The notes below the pieces were generated by a model. The model did not search any database. It had not been told where the DNA came from and saw only the letters and a list, made by a program, of their open reading frames with translations. This document shows, piece by piece, positions 45,112-53,936 of a stretch of DNA of 64,000 nt. The stretch is taken from assembly GCF_013868155.1 (NCBI RefSeq), contig NZ_JACEOG010000002.1, positions 1-64,000 of the forward strand. The letters are read 5' to 3'. The translations under genes were made by a program, and so were the position numbers. This stretch comes from Aeromicrobium phoceense. GTDB lineage: Bacteria > Actinomycetota > Actinomycetes > Propionibacteriales > Nocardioidaceae. Each line of letters opens with the position of its first letter. Position 1 is the first letter of the stretch.

Positions 45112-46799
45112 GCTCGGCCCAGTCACTCCGGGCCTGGCAGCGTGAGGCGTTCGACCAGTACGCCCGCACGCAACCGGCCGACTTCCTCACGGTCGCCACG
45201 CCCGGCGCCGGCAAGACCACGTTCGCGCTGACGATCGCCGCCGACCTCCTGCACCGCAGGATCATCGAGCGCGTCGTCGTCGTGGCGCCCACCGAGCACC
45301 TGAAGAGCCAGTGGGCCCAGTCGGCCGCGCGCTCGGGGATCGCGCTCGAGCCGAACCTCACGGGTGCGCTCGGCGCCCGCTTCGACGGCTACTGCGTCAC
45401 CTACGCGGGCCTGGCCACGAACCCGGTCGGCCACCGCGTCCGGATCGAGCGCAGCCGCACGCTGGTCATCCTCGACGAGATCCACCACGCCGGCGACGCG
45501 ATGAGCTGGGGCGACGCCGTGCTCGAGGCCTGCGAGCCGGCTGTGCGCCGCCTGGCCCTCACCGGCACGCCGTTCCGCTCCGACGACAACCCGATCCCGT
45601 TCGTCACGTACGCCCCGGTCGGCGACGGCTCGATCTCCAGCGTCGCCGACTACGCCTACGGTTACGGGTCGGCGCTCAAGGAGGGCGTCGTCCGCCCCGT
45701 GCTGTTCATGGCGTACTCCGGCGAGATGCAGTGGCGCACGAGTGCCGGCGACGAGGTGTCCAGCCGGCTCGGCGAGCCGCTCACGAAGGACCAGACCGCC
45801 CAGGCGCTGCGCACCGCGCTCGACCCCAACGGCTCGTGGGTCCCGGCCGTCCTGGAGGCCGCGCACAAGCGCCTGCTCGAGGTGCGTCGCGACATCCACG
45901 ACGCCGGCGGGCTCGTGATCGCCAGCGACCAGAACTCCGCCCGCGCCTACGCGAAGCTGCTCAAGGAGCTCACGGGCGTCGAGCCCACCCTCGTGCTCTC
46001 CGACGAGGCGGGCTCGAGCGCCCGGATCGCGGAGTTCTCGGCCGGCACCGACCCGTGGATGGTGGCCGTGCGCATGGTCAGCGAGGGCGTCGACGTGCCC
46101 CGCCTCGCGGTGGGCGTCTACGCCACCACGGTCGCCACGCCGCTGTACTTCGCGCAGGCGATCGGCCGCTTCGTGCGAGCCCGCCGCCGTGGCGAGACAG
46201 CGTCCGTCTTCCTGCCCAGCGTCCCCGGCCTGCTGAAGCTGGCCGCCGACCTCGAGGCCGAGCGCGACCACGTGATCGGCCGCCCGGTGCACGACGAGGG
46301 CGACCTGTTCGCTGCCGAGGACCTGCTGATGGCGCAGGCCAACGCGTCCGAGGCGGCGAGCGACGAGCTGGGCAACCAGTACGCCGCCATCGGCAGCGAG
46401 GCCTCGTTCGACCGCGTCCTCTTCGACGGCCACGAGTTCGCGCCGATCGACTACGAGATGGTCGCCGGCGACAGCGACGAGCTCGACTTCCTCGGCATCC
46501 CGGGCCTGCTCGAGCGCGACCAGGTGGCCGAGCTGCTGCGCAGCGCGCGCACCCGCAAGCGCGAGGTGGCGCCGGCCCGCGCCGAGGCCGACGTCGAGTA
46601 CGAGCGCCGCGCCGAGCTGCGCCGCGAGCTGAACTCGCTGGTCGCTGCGTGGCACCACCGCACGGGGTCGCCGCACGGCGTCACCCACAACCGGCTGCGT
46701 CACGAGTGCGGGGGCCCGCCCGCCGCCCAGGCCACCACCGATCAGCTGAAGCGCCGGATCGACACGCTCCGCGACTGGGCCCTGCGCGCCTCGGGCTGA
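45108..46799 (+). CDS. Actinobacterial DEAD/DEAH-type helicase
   Basis: A 563-residue superfamily 2 helicase. Motif I is ATPGAGKTTFALTIA, motif II LVILDEIHHAGDA, motif III LALTGTPFRSDD, and the second RecA-like domain carries VRMVSEGVDVPRLAVGVYAT and AQAIGRFVRARR (motif VI). The C-terminal 150 residues are helical and specific to this family (DVEYERRAELRRELNSLVAA; HNRLRHECGGPP). Similar to XPB/RecQ-like restriction-type helicases but without a nuclease domain. It starts with GTG overlapping the DUF3039 stop. Confidence 0.9.
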   Translation: MSSAQSLRAWQREAFDQYARTQPADFLTVATPGAGKTTFALTIAADLLHRRIIERVVVVAPTEHLKSQWAQSAARSGIALEPNLTGALGARFDGYCVTYAGLATNPVGHRVRIERSRTLVILDEIHHAGDAMSWGDAVLEACEPAVRRLALTGTPFRSDDNPIPFVTYAPVGDGSISSVADYAYGYGSALKEGVVRPVLFMAYSGEMQWRTSAGDEVSSRLGEPLTKDQTAQALRTALDPNGSWVPAVLEAAHKRLLEVRRDIHDAGGLVIASDQNSARAYAKLLKELTGVEPTLVLSDEAGSSARIAEFSAGTDPWMVAVRMVSEGVDVPRLAVGVYATTVATPLYFAQAIGRFVRARRRGETASVFLPSVPGLLKLAADLEAERDHVIGRPVHDEGDLFAAEDLLMAQANASEAASDELGNQYAAIGSEASFDRVLFDGHEFAPIDYEMVAGDSDELDFLGIPGLLERDQVAELLRSARTRKREVAPARAEADVEYERRAELRRELNSLVAAWHHRTGSPHGVTHNRLRHECGGPPAAQATTDQLKRRIDTLRDWALRASG

Positions 46800-46833
46800 C
46801 CCGATCGTGTGACGCAGATCGCGTCCGCACCCC

Positions 46834-46839
46834 TAGGCT
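46834..46839 (+). promoter_or_regulatory. -10 element TAGGCT, leaderless esterase start
   Basis: TAGGCT lies 6 bp before the GTG at 46846. A GTG at 46840, directly after the hexamer, would be too close to be the leaderless start. Confidence 0.6.
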
Positions 46840-46845
46840 GTGCGC

Positions 46846-47811
46846 GTGAGTGCCCCACTGCCCCCGCGCACCCGACTGTTCGCCGCGATCCTCGAGCGGA
46901 CCGCCACGCCCGTCGAGGAGGCCACCGACTACGCCGAGCTGCGGGCCCAGCGCCTGAAGCTGATGAGGTCGGCGCCCGGCCGGATGGTCTTCGGCACGCC
47001 GGACCGCCGCGCCCGCGCCGAGACGATCGAGATCCCGCTGAAGGGGCGCACGCTGCGCGCGCTGGTCCACCGGCCCACGGGCGTCGGCGGGCCGCGACCC
47101 GTGATCGTGAACTTCCATGGCGGTGGCTGGGTGCAGGGCTCGCCCGAGCAGTCGGCCTGGCTGACGTCGCGCGTCGCCGCCGGCACGGGTGCGACCGTGA
47201 TCTCGCCGTCCTACCGGCTGGCGCCGGAGCACCCGTTCCCGGCGGCGGTCGACGACACGTGGGAGGCGCTCGCCTGGATCGCCGAGCATGCCGAGGTTCT
47301 CGGGATCGACGTCGAGCGGATGGGGGTCATGGGCGACAGCGCCGGCGGCAACCTCGCCGCGGTCGCCGCCCAGCGCTCGGTGACGGAGGGCGGGCCCCGG
47401 TTGCGCGCGCAGGTGCTGATCTACCCCGCGGTCGAGATGTACGACAAGTTCGCGTCCGAGCTGCGGATGCCGCGCGAGCCGGTGCTCTCCTCGGCGAACA
47501 TGTCGGCGTTCGCCCACCTCTACATGGGCGACGCCTACGGCACGGAGGACCCGCTGGCCTCGCCGCTGCGCGCCAAGTCGTTCGACGACCTGCCGCCGGC
47601 CTTCATCCTGACCGCCGACCACGACCCGCTGCTGGACAATGGCGACCACTACCGTGAGGCGCTGCAGCGCGCGGGGGTGCCCGTGCGGTACCGCGAGTAC
47701 CCCGGCACCGTGCACGGGTTCATGAGCCTGCCCGGGGTGTCGCCGGGAGCCGCCGACGCAGTCTCGGACATCGTCGACTTCGTCGCCGCCCGGGTGGTCC
47801 TTCCGCAATGA
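46846..47811 (+). CDS. Alpha/beta hydrolase, HSL-type esterase
   Basis: A 321-residue esterase of the hormone-sensitive lipase family. The oxyanion motif NFHGGGWVQGS, nucleophile elbow GVMGDSAGGNLAA, acid residue in TADHDPLLDNG and histidine in YPGTVHGFMSLPG form the full catalytic set. SYRLAPEHPFPAAVDD is typical. There is no signal peptide. It overlaps the next gene, a DUF2236 protein, by 4 bases, so the two are translated together. The ester substrate is unknown. Confidence 0.9.
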   Translation: MSAPLPPRTRLFAAILERTATPVEEATDYAELRAQRLKLMRSAPGRMVFGTPDRRARAETIEIPLKGRTLRALVHRPTGVGGPRPVIVNFHGGGWVQGSPEQSAWLTSRVAAGTGATVISPSYRLAPEHPFPAAVDDTWEALAWIAEHAEVLGIDVERMGVMGDSAGGNLAAVAAQRSVTEGGPRLRAQVLIYPAVEMYDKFASELRMPREPVLSSANMSAFAHLYMGDAYGTEDPLASPLRAKSFDDLPPAFILTADHDPLLDNGDHYREALQRAGVPVRYREYPGTVHGFMSLPGVSPGAADAVSDIVDFVAARVVLPQ

Positions 47812-48635
47812 GCCGGCGGATCCGGTCGGCCGGGCTCGATCCGACGGTGGACTACGAGGAGATCTCGCGGCTGTTCGGCCAGTACGACTTCCCGTGGGAC
47901 CTCGAGCAGTCGCTGAGCTTCGCCCTCTTCCGGACCTACGCCGTGCCCTCGATCGGGCGCCTGCTGTACGAGACGGGCCAGTTCACCACCGACACGCAGC
48001 GCCGCCACGACGACACCGCGCTGCTGCTGGGGGAGATCGTCGACCAGGGCCTGGAGAGCGATCCCGGCCGGGCCGCGATCCGCCGGATGAACCAGATGCA
48101 CGGCCGGTACGGCATCAGCAACGACGACATGAGGTACGTGCTCGCGACGTTCGTCGTGATGCCGAACCGCTGGGTGAACCGCTACGGCTGGCGGCGCACC
48201 ACGCCGGTGGAGGACGTGGCCGGCGTCAACTACTACTTACGGCTGGGGCGGTTGATGGGGATCCGCGACCTGCCGGGCGACCTCGCCGGGTTCGAGCGCC
48301 TCCTCGACGCGTACGAGGCCGAGCACTTCAGGTTCGACCCCCGCTCGCGCGCCGTGGCCGACGCGACCCTCGACCTGTTGACCACGTTCTACCCGCGCCC
48401 TCTGGCCCCGGCGGTGCGGCGCTTCAGCGTCGCGATCATGGATCCGCACCTGCGCACCGCGTTCGGCTACGACCACCCGCCGGCCTGGTTCGAGCGCCTG
48501 TGCCACGGCGCCCTGCGCGGCCGCGGCCGGGTGGTCCGGTTCATGCCCGAGCGCCGGGAGCCGCGTCGCGTCCGGGACTCCCGGCGGATCCGGAGCTACC
48601 CCGGCGGCTTCCTCATCGAGGAGCTCGGCACGTGA
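47808..48635 (+). CDS. DUF2236/MpaB-like putative oxygenase
   Basis: A 275-residue protein resembling the MpaB/latex-clearing oxygenase superfamily (DUF2236). DTALLLGEIVDQGLESDPGR, MNQMHGRYGISNDDMRYVLA and FVVMPNRWVNRYGWR carry the conserved His and Arg positions near the presumed haem site. The basic C-terminus RGRGRVVRFMPERREPRR is unusual. Coupling to an esterase suggests joint breakdown of an ester or terpenoid-like substrate, but that is inference. Confidence 0.78.
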   Translation: MSRRIRSAGLDPTVDYEEISRLFGQYDFPWDLEQSLSFALFRTYAVPSIGRLLYETGQFTTDTQRRHDDTALLLGEIVDQGLESDPGRAAIRRMNQMHGRYGISNDDMRYVLATFVVMPNRWVNRYGWRRTTPVEDVAGVNYYLRLGRLMGIRDLPGDLAGFERLLDAYEAEHFRFDPRSRAVADATLDLLTTFYPRPLAPAVRRFSVAIMDPHLRTAFGYDHPPAWFERLCHGALRGRGRVVRFMPERREPRRVRDSRRIRSYPGGFLIEELGT

Positions 48636-48697
48636 AAAGTCGCGCGAGCGCGAAAGTTGTGCGAACGTACCACTAAGGGTTCCTCTGGGAAGTGATG

Positions 48698-48727
48698 CCC
48701 GGCCCGGCGCTCCCTCGCCGGGCCGGG
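48698..48727. terminator. Bidirectional terminator between DUF2236 and PLP-enzyme genes
   Basis: A perfect 12 bp GC stem (48698-48709 with 48716-48727) closes a 6-base loop between convergent genes. The hairpin ends two bases before the stop of the minus-strand gene. Confidence 0.8.
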
Positions 48728-48729
48728 TG

Positions 48730-49761
48730 TCACGTACGGAGGGCCTCCACGACGCGGTCGAGGTCGTCCTGGTCGTTGTAGAGGTGGAACCCGACGCGGG
48801 CCGCCCCCTGGCGCACCGAGGCCCGCAGCCCGGCGTCCTGCAGCCGCGCGGCCGCGTGCTCCATCGGGATCGAGACGATCGCCGAGTCGCGAGGAGGCAG
48901 GTCCAGCGCCTCGCGCGCCCGTCCAGCCAGATCCAGGCAGTGGGCGGTCACCGCATCGAGGTCGAGGGTCGCCAGCCATGCGAGGCTCGCGGCCGCGCCC
49001 GCCACGGGGAACCACGAGGGGGAGATGTCGAACCGCCGGGCATCGGGGGCCAGGCGCAACGGCAGGCCGTACGTGGTTCGCCAGGGGTCGCCGCCCGCGT
49101 AGCGGTTGGCGTGGTGCGGGACGAGCCGGTCGGCCAGCCGGTCCGCGTAGGACGCCCACGCGATCCCCGTGGGCCCGAGCAGCCACTTGTACGTCGAGCT
49201 TGCCACGACATCGGCCCAGCCGAGGTCGAGACGCAGCCAGCCCAGCTGCTGGGTCGCGTCGAGGATCACGAGGGTCTCCGTGCCCTCGGTCGCGGCTCGC
49301 AGCGCGGCCAGGTCGACCCGCGCCCCGTCGGCCGACTGCACGGTGGACACCGCGACGGCGTCGTGGTCGCGGGCGAGCTCGGGAAGACGATCGAGCGGCG
49401 CCTCGGTGACCGAGACGCCACGGCCGTGGTGGGCGGCGAAGGGAAAGCTGACGGACGTGAACTCGCCCTCGGGCACCAGCACGCTGGCCCCGTCGGGCAG
49501 CGCCGAGGCCACGGGTCCCAGCAGGGCCGCGACCGAGGAGCCCATCGTCACCGACGCCGCCGGGACACCGGCGATCCGGGCGAAGGAGTGGCGGGCGGTG
49601 GCGATCTCGTCGTCGAAGTCCGGACCCGTCACGGTGCCCGCCGCCCAGCCGCGGTGGACCCGCTCGAGGGCGTCCACGGTGGACTGCGGCGGCAGCCCGT
49701 ACGCGGGAGTGTTGAGGTACCCCTCGGGCCCGATGAACGTCGCTCCGAATGCCTCGCGCAT
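48730..49761 (-). CDS. Class V aminotransferase/cysteine desulfurase-like PLP enzyme
   Basis: A 343-residue fold-type I PLP enzyme of class V. The cofactor lysine is K192 in VASSTYKWLLGPTG, and the PLP-N1 aspartate is D168 in LVILDATQQLGW. VTMGSSVAALLG binds phosphate. It is shorter than NifS/SufS enzymes and lacks their catalytic cysteine loop, so it resembles EgtE/kynureninase-like C-S or C-N lyases; the reaction is unknown. The ATG is 6 bp after TAGCGT on the minus strand. Confidence 0.85.
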   Translation of the reverse strand: MREAFGATFIGPEGYLNTPAYGLPPQSTVDALERVHRGWAAGTVTGPDFDDEIATARHSFARIAGVPAASVTMGSSVAALLGPVASALPDGASVLVPEGEFTSVSFPFAAHHGRGVSVTEAPLDRLPELARDHDAVAVSTVQSADGARVDLAALRAATEGTETLVILDATQQLGWLRLDLGWADVVASSTYKWLLGPTGIAWASYADRLADRLVPHHANRYAGGDPWRTTYGLPLRLAPDARRFDISPSWFPVAGAAASLAWLATLDLDAVTAHCLDLAGRAREALDLPPRDSAIVSIPMEHAAARLQDAGLRASVRQGAARVGFHLYNDQDDLDRVVEALRT

Positions 49762-49767
49762 GGTTCG

Positions 49768-49773
49768 ACGCTA
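49768..49773 (-). promoter_or_regulatory. -10 element TAGCGT, leaderless PLP-enzyme start
   Basis: On the minus strand TAGCGT lies 6 bp before the ATG at 49761. Confidence 0.55.
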
Positions 49774-49817
49774 ACCGGCTCGGGAATCGAACCGGCGTCG
49801 CCCCTGTTGACCTCGAA

Positions 49818-50846
49818 GTGAAGCTCTCGGTCCTGGATCTCGTCCCTGTTCGCACCGATCAGACCACCGGTGACGCCGTCGCCGCCGCCACGGAGCTGGC
49901 GCGCACGGCCGACCGGCTCGGGTTCGAGCGGTACTGGGTGGCGGAGCACCACAACATGCCCGCCGTCGCCGCCGCGTCGCCGCCGGTGCTGATCGCCCTC
50001 CTGGCCGCGGCCACCGAGCGCATCCGCGTGGGCTCCGGCGGTGTCATGCTGCCGAACCACGCGCCCCTGGCGGTGGCCGAGCAGTTCGCGCTGCTGGAGG
50101 CCGCCTTCCCGGGCCGCATCGACCTCGGCATCGGGCGCGCCCCCGGCTCGGACCCCGTGACGTCGTGGGCCCTGCGCGGCGCCGCGGGTCGCGACGACTC
50201 CGACATCGAGAACTTCCCGCGCTACCTCGACGACGTCGTGGCGCTCATGGACGGCCGCGGTGTGCGCGTGCCGATCCCGAACCAGCAGTACGTGCTGAAG
50301 GCGACGCCCGCCGCCGTGAGCGCTCCCGACCTGTGGCTGCTCGGCTCGTCGATGTACTCGGCCCACCTCGCCGCGGCGAAGGGCCTGCCCTACGTCTTCG
50401 CGCACCACTTCAGCGGTCAGGGCACGGCCGAGGCGCTCGAGGTCTACCGCAGCGAGTTCCGGCCCAGCGACGTGTGCGAGCGCCCCACCACGTTCCTGAC
50501 GGTGAACATCGTCGTGGCCGACACCGCCGACGAGGCGACCGCGCTGGCCCTGCCGAACCTGCAGAACATGGCCCGGCTGCGCACCGGCAAGCCGCTCGCC
50601 CCGATCGATCTCGTCGAGGACGCCGAGGCGCTCGACCTCGACCCCGGGATGGACTCGCTCGTCGACTCGGGCCTCGCCCGCATGGTCGTGGGCGACCCGA
50701 CCACGGCGCGCAAGGAGCTCGAGGAGCTCGCCGCGCAGTTCGACGTGGACGAGGTCATGCTCCACCCGGTCGCCTCGGCGCGCCGCGGCGCCGACCCTCG
50801 CACGACGCCCGGCCGCGTGCGCACCCTCGAGCTCGTCGCGGGCTGA
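49818..50846 (+). CDS. LLM class flavin-dependent oxidoreductase
   Basis: A 342-residue luciferase-like monooxygenase fold protein. LSVLDLVPVRTDQTTGDAV, RYWVAEHHNMPAVAAASPPV, RIRVGSGGVMLPNHAPLAVA and EQFALLEAAFPGRIDLGIGR are the MsnO8/YhbW-type LLM pattern, which binds FMN or F420. The GTG at 49818 gives the family N-terminus; longer readings overlap the divergent gene's start. The substrate cannot be deduced. The gene ends at a complex palindromic repeat. Confidence 0.88.
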   Translation: MKLSVLDLVPVRTDQTTGDAVAAATELARTADRLGFERYWVAEHHNMPAVAAASPPVLIALLAAATERIRVGSGGVMLPNHAPLAVAEQFALLEAAFPGRIDLGIGRAPGSDPVTSWALRGAAGRDDSDIENFPRYLDDVVALMDGRGVRVPIPNQQYVLKATPAAVSAPDLWLLGSSMYSAHLAAAKGLPYVFAHHFSGQGTAEALEVYRSEFRPSDVCERPTTFLTVNIVVADTADEATALALPNLQNMARLRTGKPLAPIDLVEDAEALDLDPGMDSLVDSGLARMVVGDPTTARKELEELAAQFDVDEVMLHPVASARRGADPRTTPGRVRTLELVAG

Positions 50847-51003
50847 CGCGTCTGCGTGATCTCGATACACCGTCTCGCTTCGCTCGCCGGCACTCGATCA
50901 CCGGCCCGGTGATCGAGTGGCACCGGGCGGGCGCGCCAGCCGGCGATCGAGTAGCTCGCGAGCGCAGCGAGCGGCGTATCGAGATCACGGTGAGGCAGAC
51001 GCG
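50843..51003. repeat. Compound palindromic intergenic repeat
   Basis: Two diverged copies of a GTGATCTCGATAC-type element face each other: 50855-50904 and the inverted 50941-51003. They flank a perfect 14+1+14 palindrome at 50891-50919 (CACTCGATCACCGG and its complement). It lies between convergent genes and may terminate both. A related shorter element lies at 53806-53878. Confidence 0.8.
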
Positions 51004-51009
51004 GCGGCC

Positions 51010-51582
51010 TCAGTCCAGGTGCGGTGCCGTCGTCGAGACGCCGGCCGCCGCCCACTCCTGCTGCACGCGGTTGAGGTTCTCCGGCGAGACGGCGGCGGTC
51101 AGCTCCTGCAGCACCCGGACCGTGAAGCCCTCGGCCGCACCGTCGAGAGCCGTGGCGCGGACGCAGTGGTCGGTGGCGATGCCGCAGACGTCGATCTCCT
51201 CGACGCCGTGCTCGCGCAGGAAGTCCGCGAGGTCGCGACCCTCCTCGTCGGTGCCCTCGAAGCCCGAGTACGCGGCCGCGTAGGCGCCCTTGTCGAAGAT
51301 CGCGGCGAACAGCTCCTCCTCCAGCGGCGGGTGCAGCTCGGCGCCGGGCGTGCCCACCACGCAGTGCGGCGGCCACGAGTCGACGTAGTCGGGGGTGTCG
51401 CTGAAGTGGTCGCCGGGATCGATGTGCGCGTCGCGGGTGGCCACGACGAGGTCGTAGTCGCCCTCGGCGATGAGGTCGGCCACGGCCTCGGCCACGGCGG
51501 CGCCACCGGTCACGGCCAGCGAGCCGCCCTCGCAGAAGTCCTTCTGGACGTCCACGACGACCAGCGTGCGGGGTCCGGGCAT
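51010..51582 (-). CDS. pncA: Nicotinamidase
   Basis: A 190-residue cysteine hydrolase that deamidates nicotinamide to nicotinate for NAD salvage; in mycobacteria it also activates pyrazinamide. The triad is D11 (VVVDVQKDF), K98 (FDKGAYAAAYSGFEG) and C140 (GIATDHCVRAT). Metal ligands D51, H53, H59 and H73 are in TRDAHIDPGDHF and WPPHC. It follows pncB by five bases on the minus strand, so nicotinate made here is passed to PncB. Confidence 0.94.
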   Translation of the reverse strand: MPGPRTLVVVDVQKDFCEGGSLAVTGGAAVAEAVADLIAEGDYDLVVATRDAHIDPGDHFSDTPDYVDSWPPHCVVGTPGAELHPPLEEELFAAIFDKGAYAAAYSGFEGTDEEGRDLADFLREHGVEEIDVCGIATDHCVRATALDGAAEGFTVRVLQELTAAVSPENLNRVQQEWAAAGVSTTAPHLD

Positions 51583-51587
51583 GTCAG

Positions 51588-52880
51588 TCAGTCCTCCTCG
51601 TAGATCGTCGGAATCGCGGGGTCGCCCTTCGAGAGTCGGCGGGCGGTGGAGGGCAGCTCGCGCAGGGACGCCTGCAGCCGCGCGCGTGACTCCTGCAGCG
51701 TCGCGTGGTCGACCCGCTTCCCGGCCTCGACCAGCGGCACCATGAGCTCGCGGTCGTCGCCGTCGTCGCGGGGGGCGATGTCGATGCCCACCACCTCGGC
51801 CTCGGCCACACCGGAGGCGCTGAGTCGGCGCATCGCCGTCTTGCGGCCGCCCACCGACGCCTTGTCCTTGCTCTTCTTGGCGACGCCGAGCATCGTGCCG
51901 TCCGCGGCCTCGCGGGCGACGAGCTTGTAGACGAACCCGCTGGTGGGGGAGCCCGACCCCGTGACCAGCGAGGTGCCGACGCCGTAGCCGTCCACCGGAG
52001 CGGCGGCCAGCGCGGCGATCGCGTACTCGTCGAGGTCGCTCGTGACCGTGATCCGGGTGTGGGTGTTCCCGGCCGCGTCGAGCTGGGCCCGCGTGGCGCG
52101 GGCGACGTCGCCGAGGTCGCCGGAGTCCAGCCGCACGCCGCCCAGCTGCGGCCCGGCCACCTCGATCGCCGCCGCGACGCCCTGCGGCACGTCGTACGTG
52201 TCGACGAGCAGGGTCGTGTCGTGGCCGAGGGACCGCACCTGCGAGGCGAACGCGTCGCGCTCGGTGTCGTGGACGAGGGTGAAGGCGTGGGCCGCGGTGC
52301 CGGCCGTGGGGATGCCGTGCCGGCGACCCGCCTCGAGGTTCGACGTGGCGGCGAAGCCGCAGATGTAGGCCGCCCGCGCCGACGCCACGGCCGCCTCCTC
52401 GTGGGTGCGCCGCGTGCCCATCTCGATGCAGGGCCGGTCGCCCGCGGCCATCGTCATGCGCGCGGCGGCCGAGGCGATCGCCGAGTCGTGGTTGAGGATC
52501 GACAGGATCAGGGTCTCGAGGATCACGCCCTCGCCGAACGAGGCGTCGACCCGCAGGATGGGCGACCCGGGGAACCACAGCTCACCCTCGGGGTAGCCCC
52601 AGATGTCGCCGGTGAAGCGGTAGTCGGCGAGCCAGTCGCACGTGGCGTCGTCGACGACCTTCGCCGAGCGCAGGAACTCGATCTCCTCGGGATCGAACCG
52701 GAAGTCGGCGAGCGCGTCCAGGACACGTCCGGTGCCGGCCACCACGCCGAATCGCCGGCCCCCGTTGAGCCGGCGCCCGAACACCTCGAAGACGCTGCGG
52801 CGGGAGGCGGTGCCGTCGGCCAGCGTGGCCTGCAGCATCGTCAGCTCGTAGTGGTCGGTCAGCAGCGCGGTCGACACCAT
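51588..52880 (-). CDS. pncB: Nicotinate phosphoribosyltransferase
   Basis: A 430-residue NAPRTase that joins nicotinate and [24 protein letters not shown] opens the protein; [53 protein letters not shown] and [12 protein letters not shown] are diagnostic, and [12 protein letters not shown] contributes to the active site. The ATG is 6 bp after TACGCT. Adjacency to pncA defines a salvage operon divergent from clpS, the same neighbourhood as mycobacterial pncB1-clpS. Confidence 0.94.
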   Translation of the reverse strand: MVSTALLTDHYELTMLQATLADGTASRRSVFEVFGRRLNGGRRFGVVAGTGRVLDALADFRFDPEEIEFLRSAKVVDDATCDWLADYRFTGDIWGYPEGELWFPGSPILRVDASFGEGVILETLILSILNHDSAIASAAARMTMAAGDRPCIEMGTRRTHEEAAVASARAAYICGFAATSNLEAGRRHGIPTAGTAAHAFTLVHDTERDAFASQVRSLGHDTTLLVDTYDVPQGVAAAIEVAGPQLGGVRLDSGDLGDVARATRAQLDAAGNTHTRITVTSDLDEYAIAALAAAPVDGYGVGTSLVTGSGSPTSGFVYKLVAREAADGTMLGVAKKSKDKASVGGRKTAMRRLSASGVAEAEVVGIDIAPRDDGDDRELMVPLVEAGKRVDHATLQESRARLQASLRELPSTARRLSKGDPAIPTIYEED

Positions 52881-52886
52881 GGGAAC

Positions 52887-52892
52887 AGCGTA
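52887..52892 (-). promoter_or_regulatory. -10 element TACGCT, leaderless pncB start
   Basis: On the minus strand TACGCT lies 6 bp before the pncB ATG. On the plus strand CACAAT (52931-52936) lies 6 bp before the clpS GTG, so both divergent genes may be leaderless. Confidence 0.58.
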
Positions 52893-52942
52893 GGTCCACG
52901 GCGACCTTCGTGCGGGTGAGCCGGGGCAGGCACAATGGAGCC

Positions 52943-53239
52943 GTGACCACCCCCACCCCCGTCGAGACCGAGCAGCCGGAGGCCGACCTCGTCGTCCAGC
53001 TCGAGGACCCGTGGGTCACCATCGTCTGGAACGATCCGGTGAACCTCATGTCGTACGTCGCGTTCGTGTTCCGCACGTACTTCGGCTACACCGAGGAGAA
53101 GGCCACGCAGCTGATGCTCGCGGTGCACGAGGAAGGTCGCGCGATCGTCTCCAGCGGTCGCCGCGAGGAGCAGGAGCGCCACGTGCAGGCGATGCACGAG
53201 TACGGACTGTGGGCCACTCTCGAGCGGAGCGACGCGTGA
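52943..53239 (+). CDS. clpS: ATP-dependent Clp protease adaptor ClpS
   Basis: A 98-residue N-degron adaptor for ClpC/Clp[21 protein letters not shown] includes the ND-N-M core that recognises N-terminal hydrophobic residues, and [19 protein letters not shown] follows with the conserved His. The GTG at 52943 is preferred over an upstream reading because the family core begins at residue 22 and CACAAT lies 6 bp before it. It overlaps DUF2017 by 4 bases. Confidence 0.92.
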   Translation: MTTPTPVETEQPEADLVVQLEDPWVTIVWNDPVNLMSYVAFVFRTYFGYTEEKATQLMLAVHEEGRAIVSSGRREEQERHVQAMHEYGLWATLERSDA

Positions 53240-53799
53240 AGCCCTTCCGCCGCCGGCGCCGCGGCACCGTCACGGCCACCTTCGAGCTCAACGAGGCCCA
53301 GCTGATGGTGAACCTCGCCAGCCAGGTGGTCGAGCTGCTCCAGGACCGCAACGGCCCCAGCGAGTCCGAGCCCGACCCGCTGGCCCAGCTGATCGGCATG
53401 GCCGGACCCGTCCAGCCGCCCGAGGACCCCGTGCTGGCCCGGCTGCTGCCCGACGCCTACCGCGACGACCCGGTGGAGGCCGCGGAGTTCCGCCGCTTCA
53501 CCGAGCAGGCGCTGTCCGCCACCAAGGTCGGCAACGCCCGCGTCGTGATCGAGAGCCTCGAGGCCGGCGGGCTCGACGTGGGGGCCAAGAACGTCGAGGT
53601 CGAGCTCGACGAGGCGCAGGTCCTGGCCTGGCTGCGTGCGCTGACCGACATCCGGATGGCGCTGGCCGTCCGGCTCGGGATCGAGACCGAGGAGGACGCC
53701 GAGCGGCTGGCCGAGTCCGACGACGAGGCCACCGTCGCCATGGGCGACGTCTTCGACTGGCTCGGCTTCGTGCAGGAGACCCTCGTCCACGTCGCCTGA
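53236..53799 (+). CDS. DUF2017 family protein
   Basis: A 187-residue conserved actinobacterial protein, always near clpS. It begins with a basic segment [20 protein letters not shown] and is mostly helical: [20 protein letters not shown] and [20 protein letters not shown]. No catalytic motif is visible; a role in ClpS-linked proteolysis or in the following cysteine pathway is only positional inference. It starts with GTG in an overlap with clpS. Confidence 0.88.
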   Translation: MKPFRRRRRGTVTATFELNEAQLMVNLASQVVELLQDRNGPSESEPDPLAQLIGMAGPVQPPEDPVLARLLPDAYRDDPVEAAEFRRFTEQALSATKVGNARVVIESLEAGGLDVGAKNVEVELDEAQVLAWLRALTDIRMALAVRLGIETEEDAERLAESDDEATVAMGDVFDWLGFVQETLVHVA

Positions 53800-53805
53800 C
53801 CCGCT

Positions 53806-53878
53806 GATCTCGATACGCGGCTCGTTCCTCGCCTGCTACTCGATCGGCGGGGCGCGGTGAGACGTCCTATCGAGATCC
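53806..53878. repeat. Palindromic intergenic repeat
   Basis: GATCTCGATA (53806-53815) and its complement TATCGAGATC (53869-53878) bound an imperfect palindrome containing CTACTCGATCGGCGG. It is a diverged relative of the compound repeat at 50843-51003. Confidence 0.75.
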
Positions 53879-53922
53879 CGTCCGTCCACCGGATGGGTCA
53901 CCCGCCCGTCGGGCGCCCTCGA

Positions 53923-53928
53923 TAGACT
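53923..53928 (+). promoter_or_regulatory. -10 element TAGACT, leaderless mec start
   Basis: TAGACT lies 8 bp before the GTG at 53937, at the head of the mec-cysO-cysM operon. Confidence 0.55.
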
Positions 53929-53936
53929 CGGGAATC

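Noticed and set aside
49781..49797. CGGGAATCGAACCGGCG looks like the complement of a tRNA T-arm
   Set aside because: The stem does not pair fully and no acceptor, anticodon or D arm can be found around it; the gap is only 56 bp.
51010..52578. Nicotinamidase fused to a long N-terminal extension
   Set aside because: The extension is the out-of-frame shadow of pncB; the family start is at 51582 and pncB is intact.
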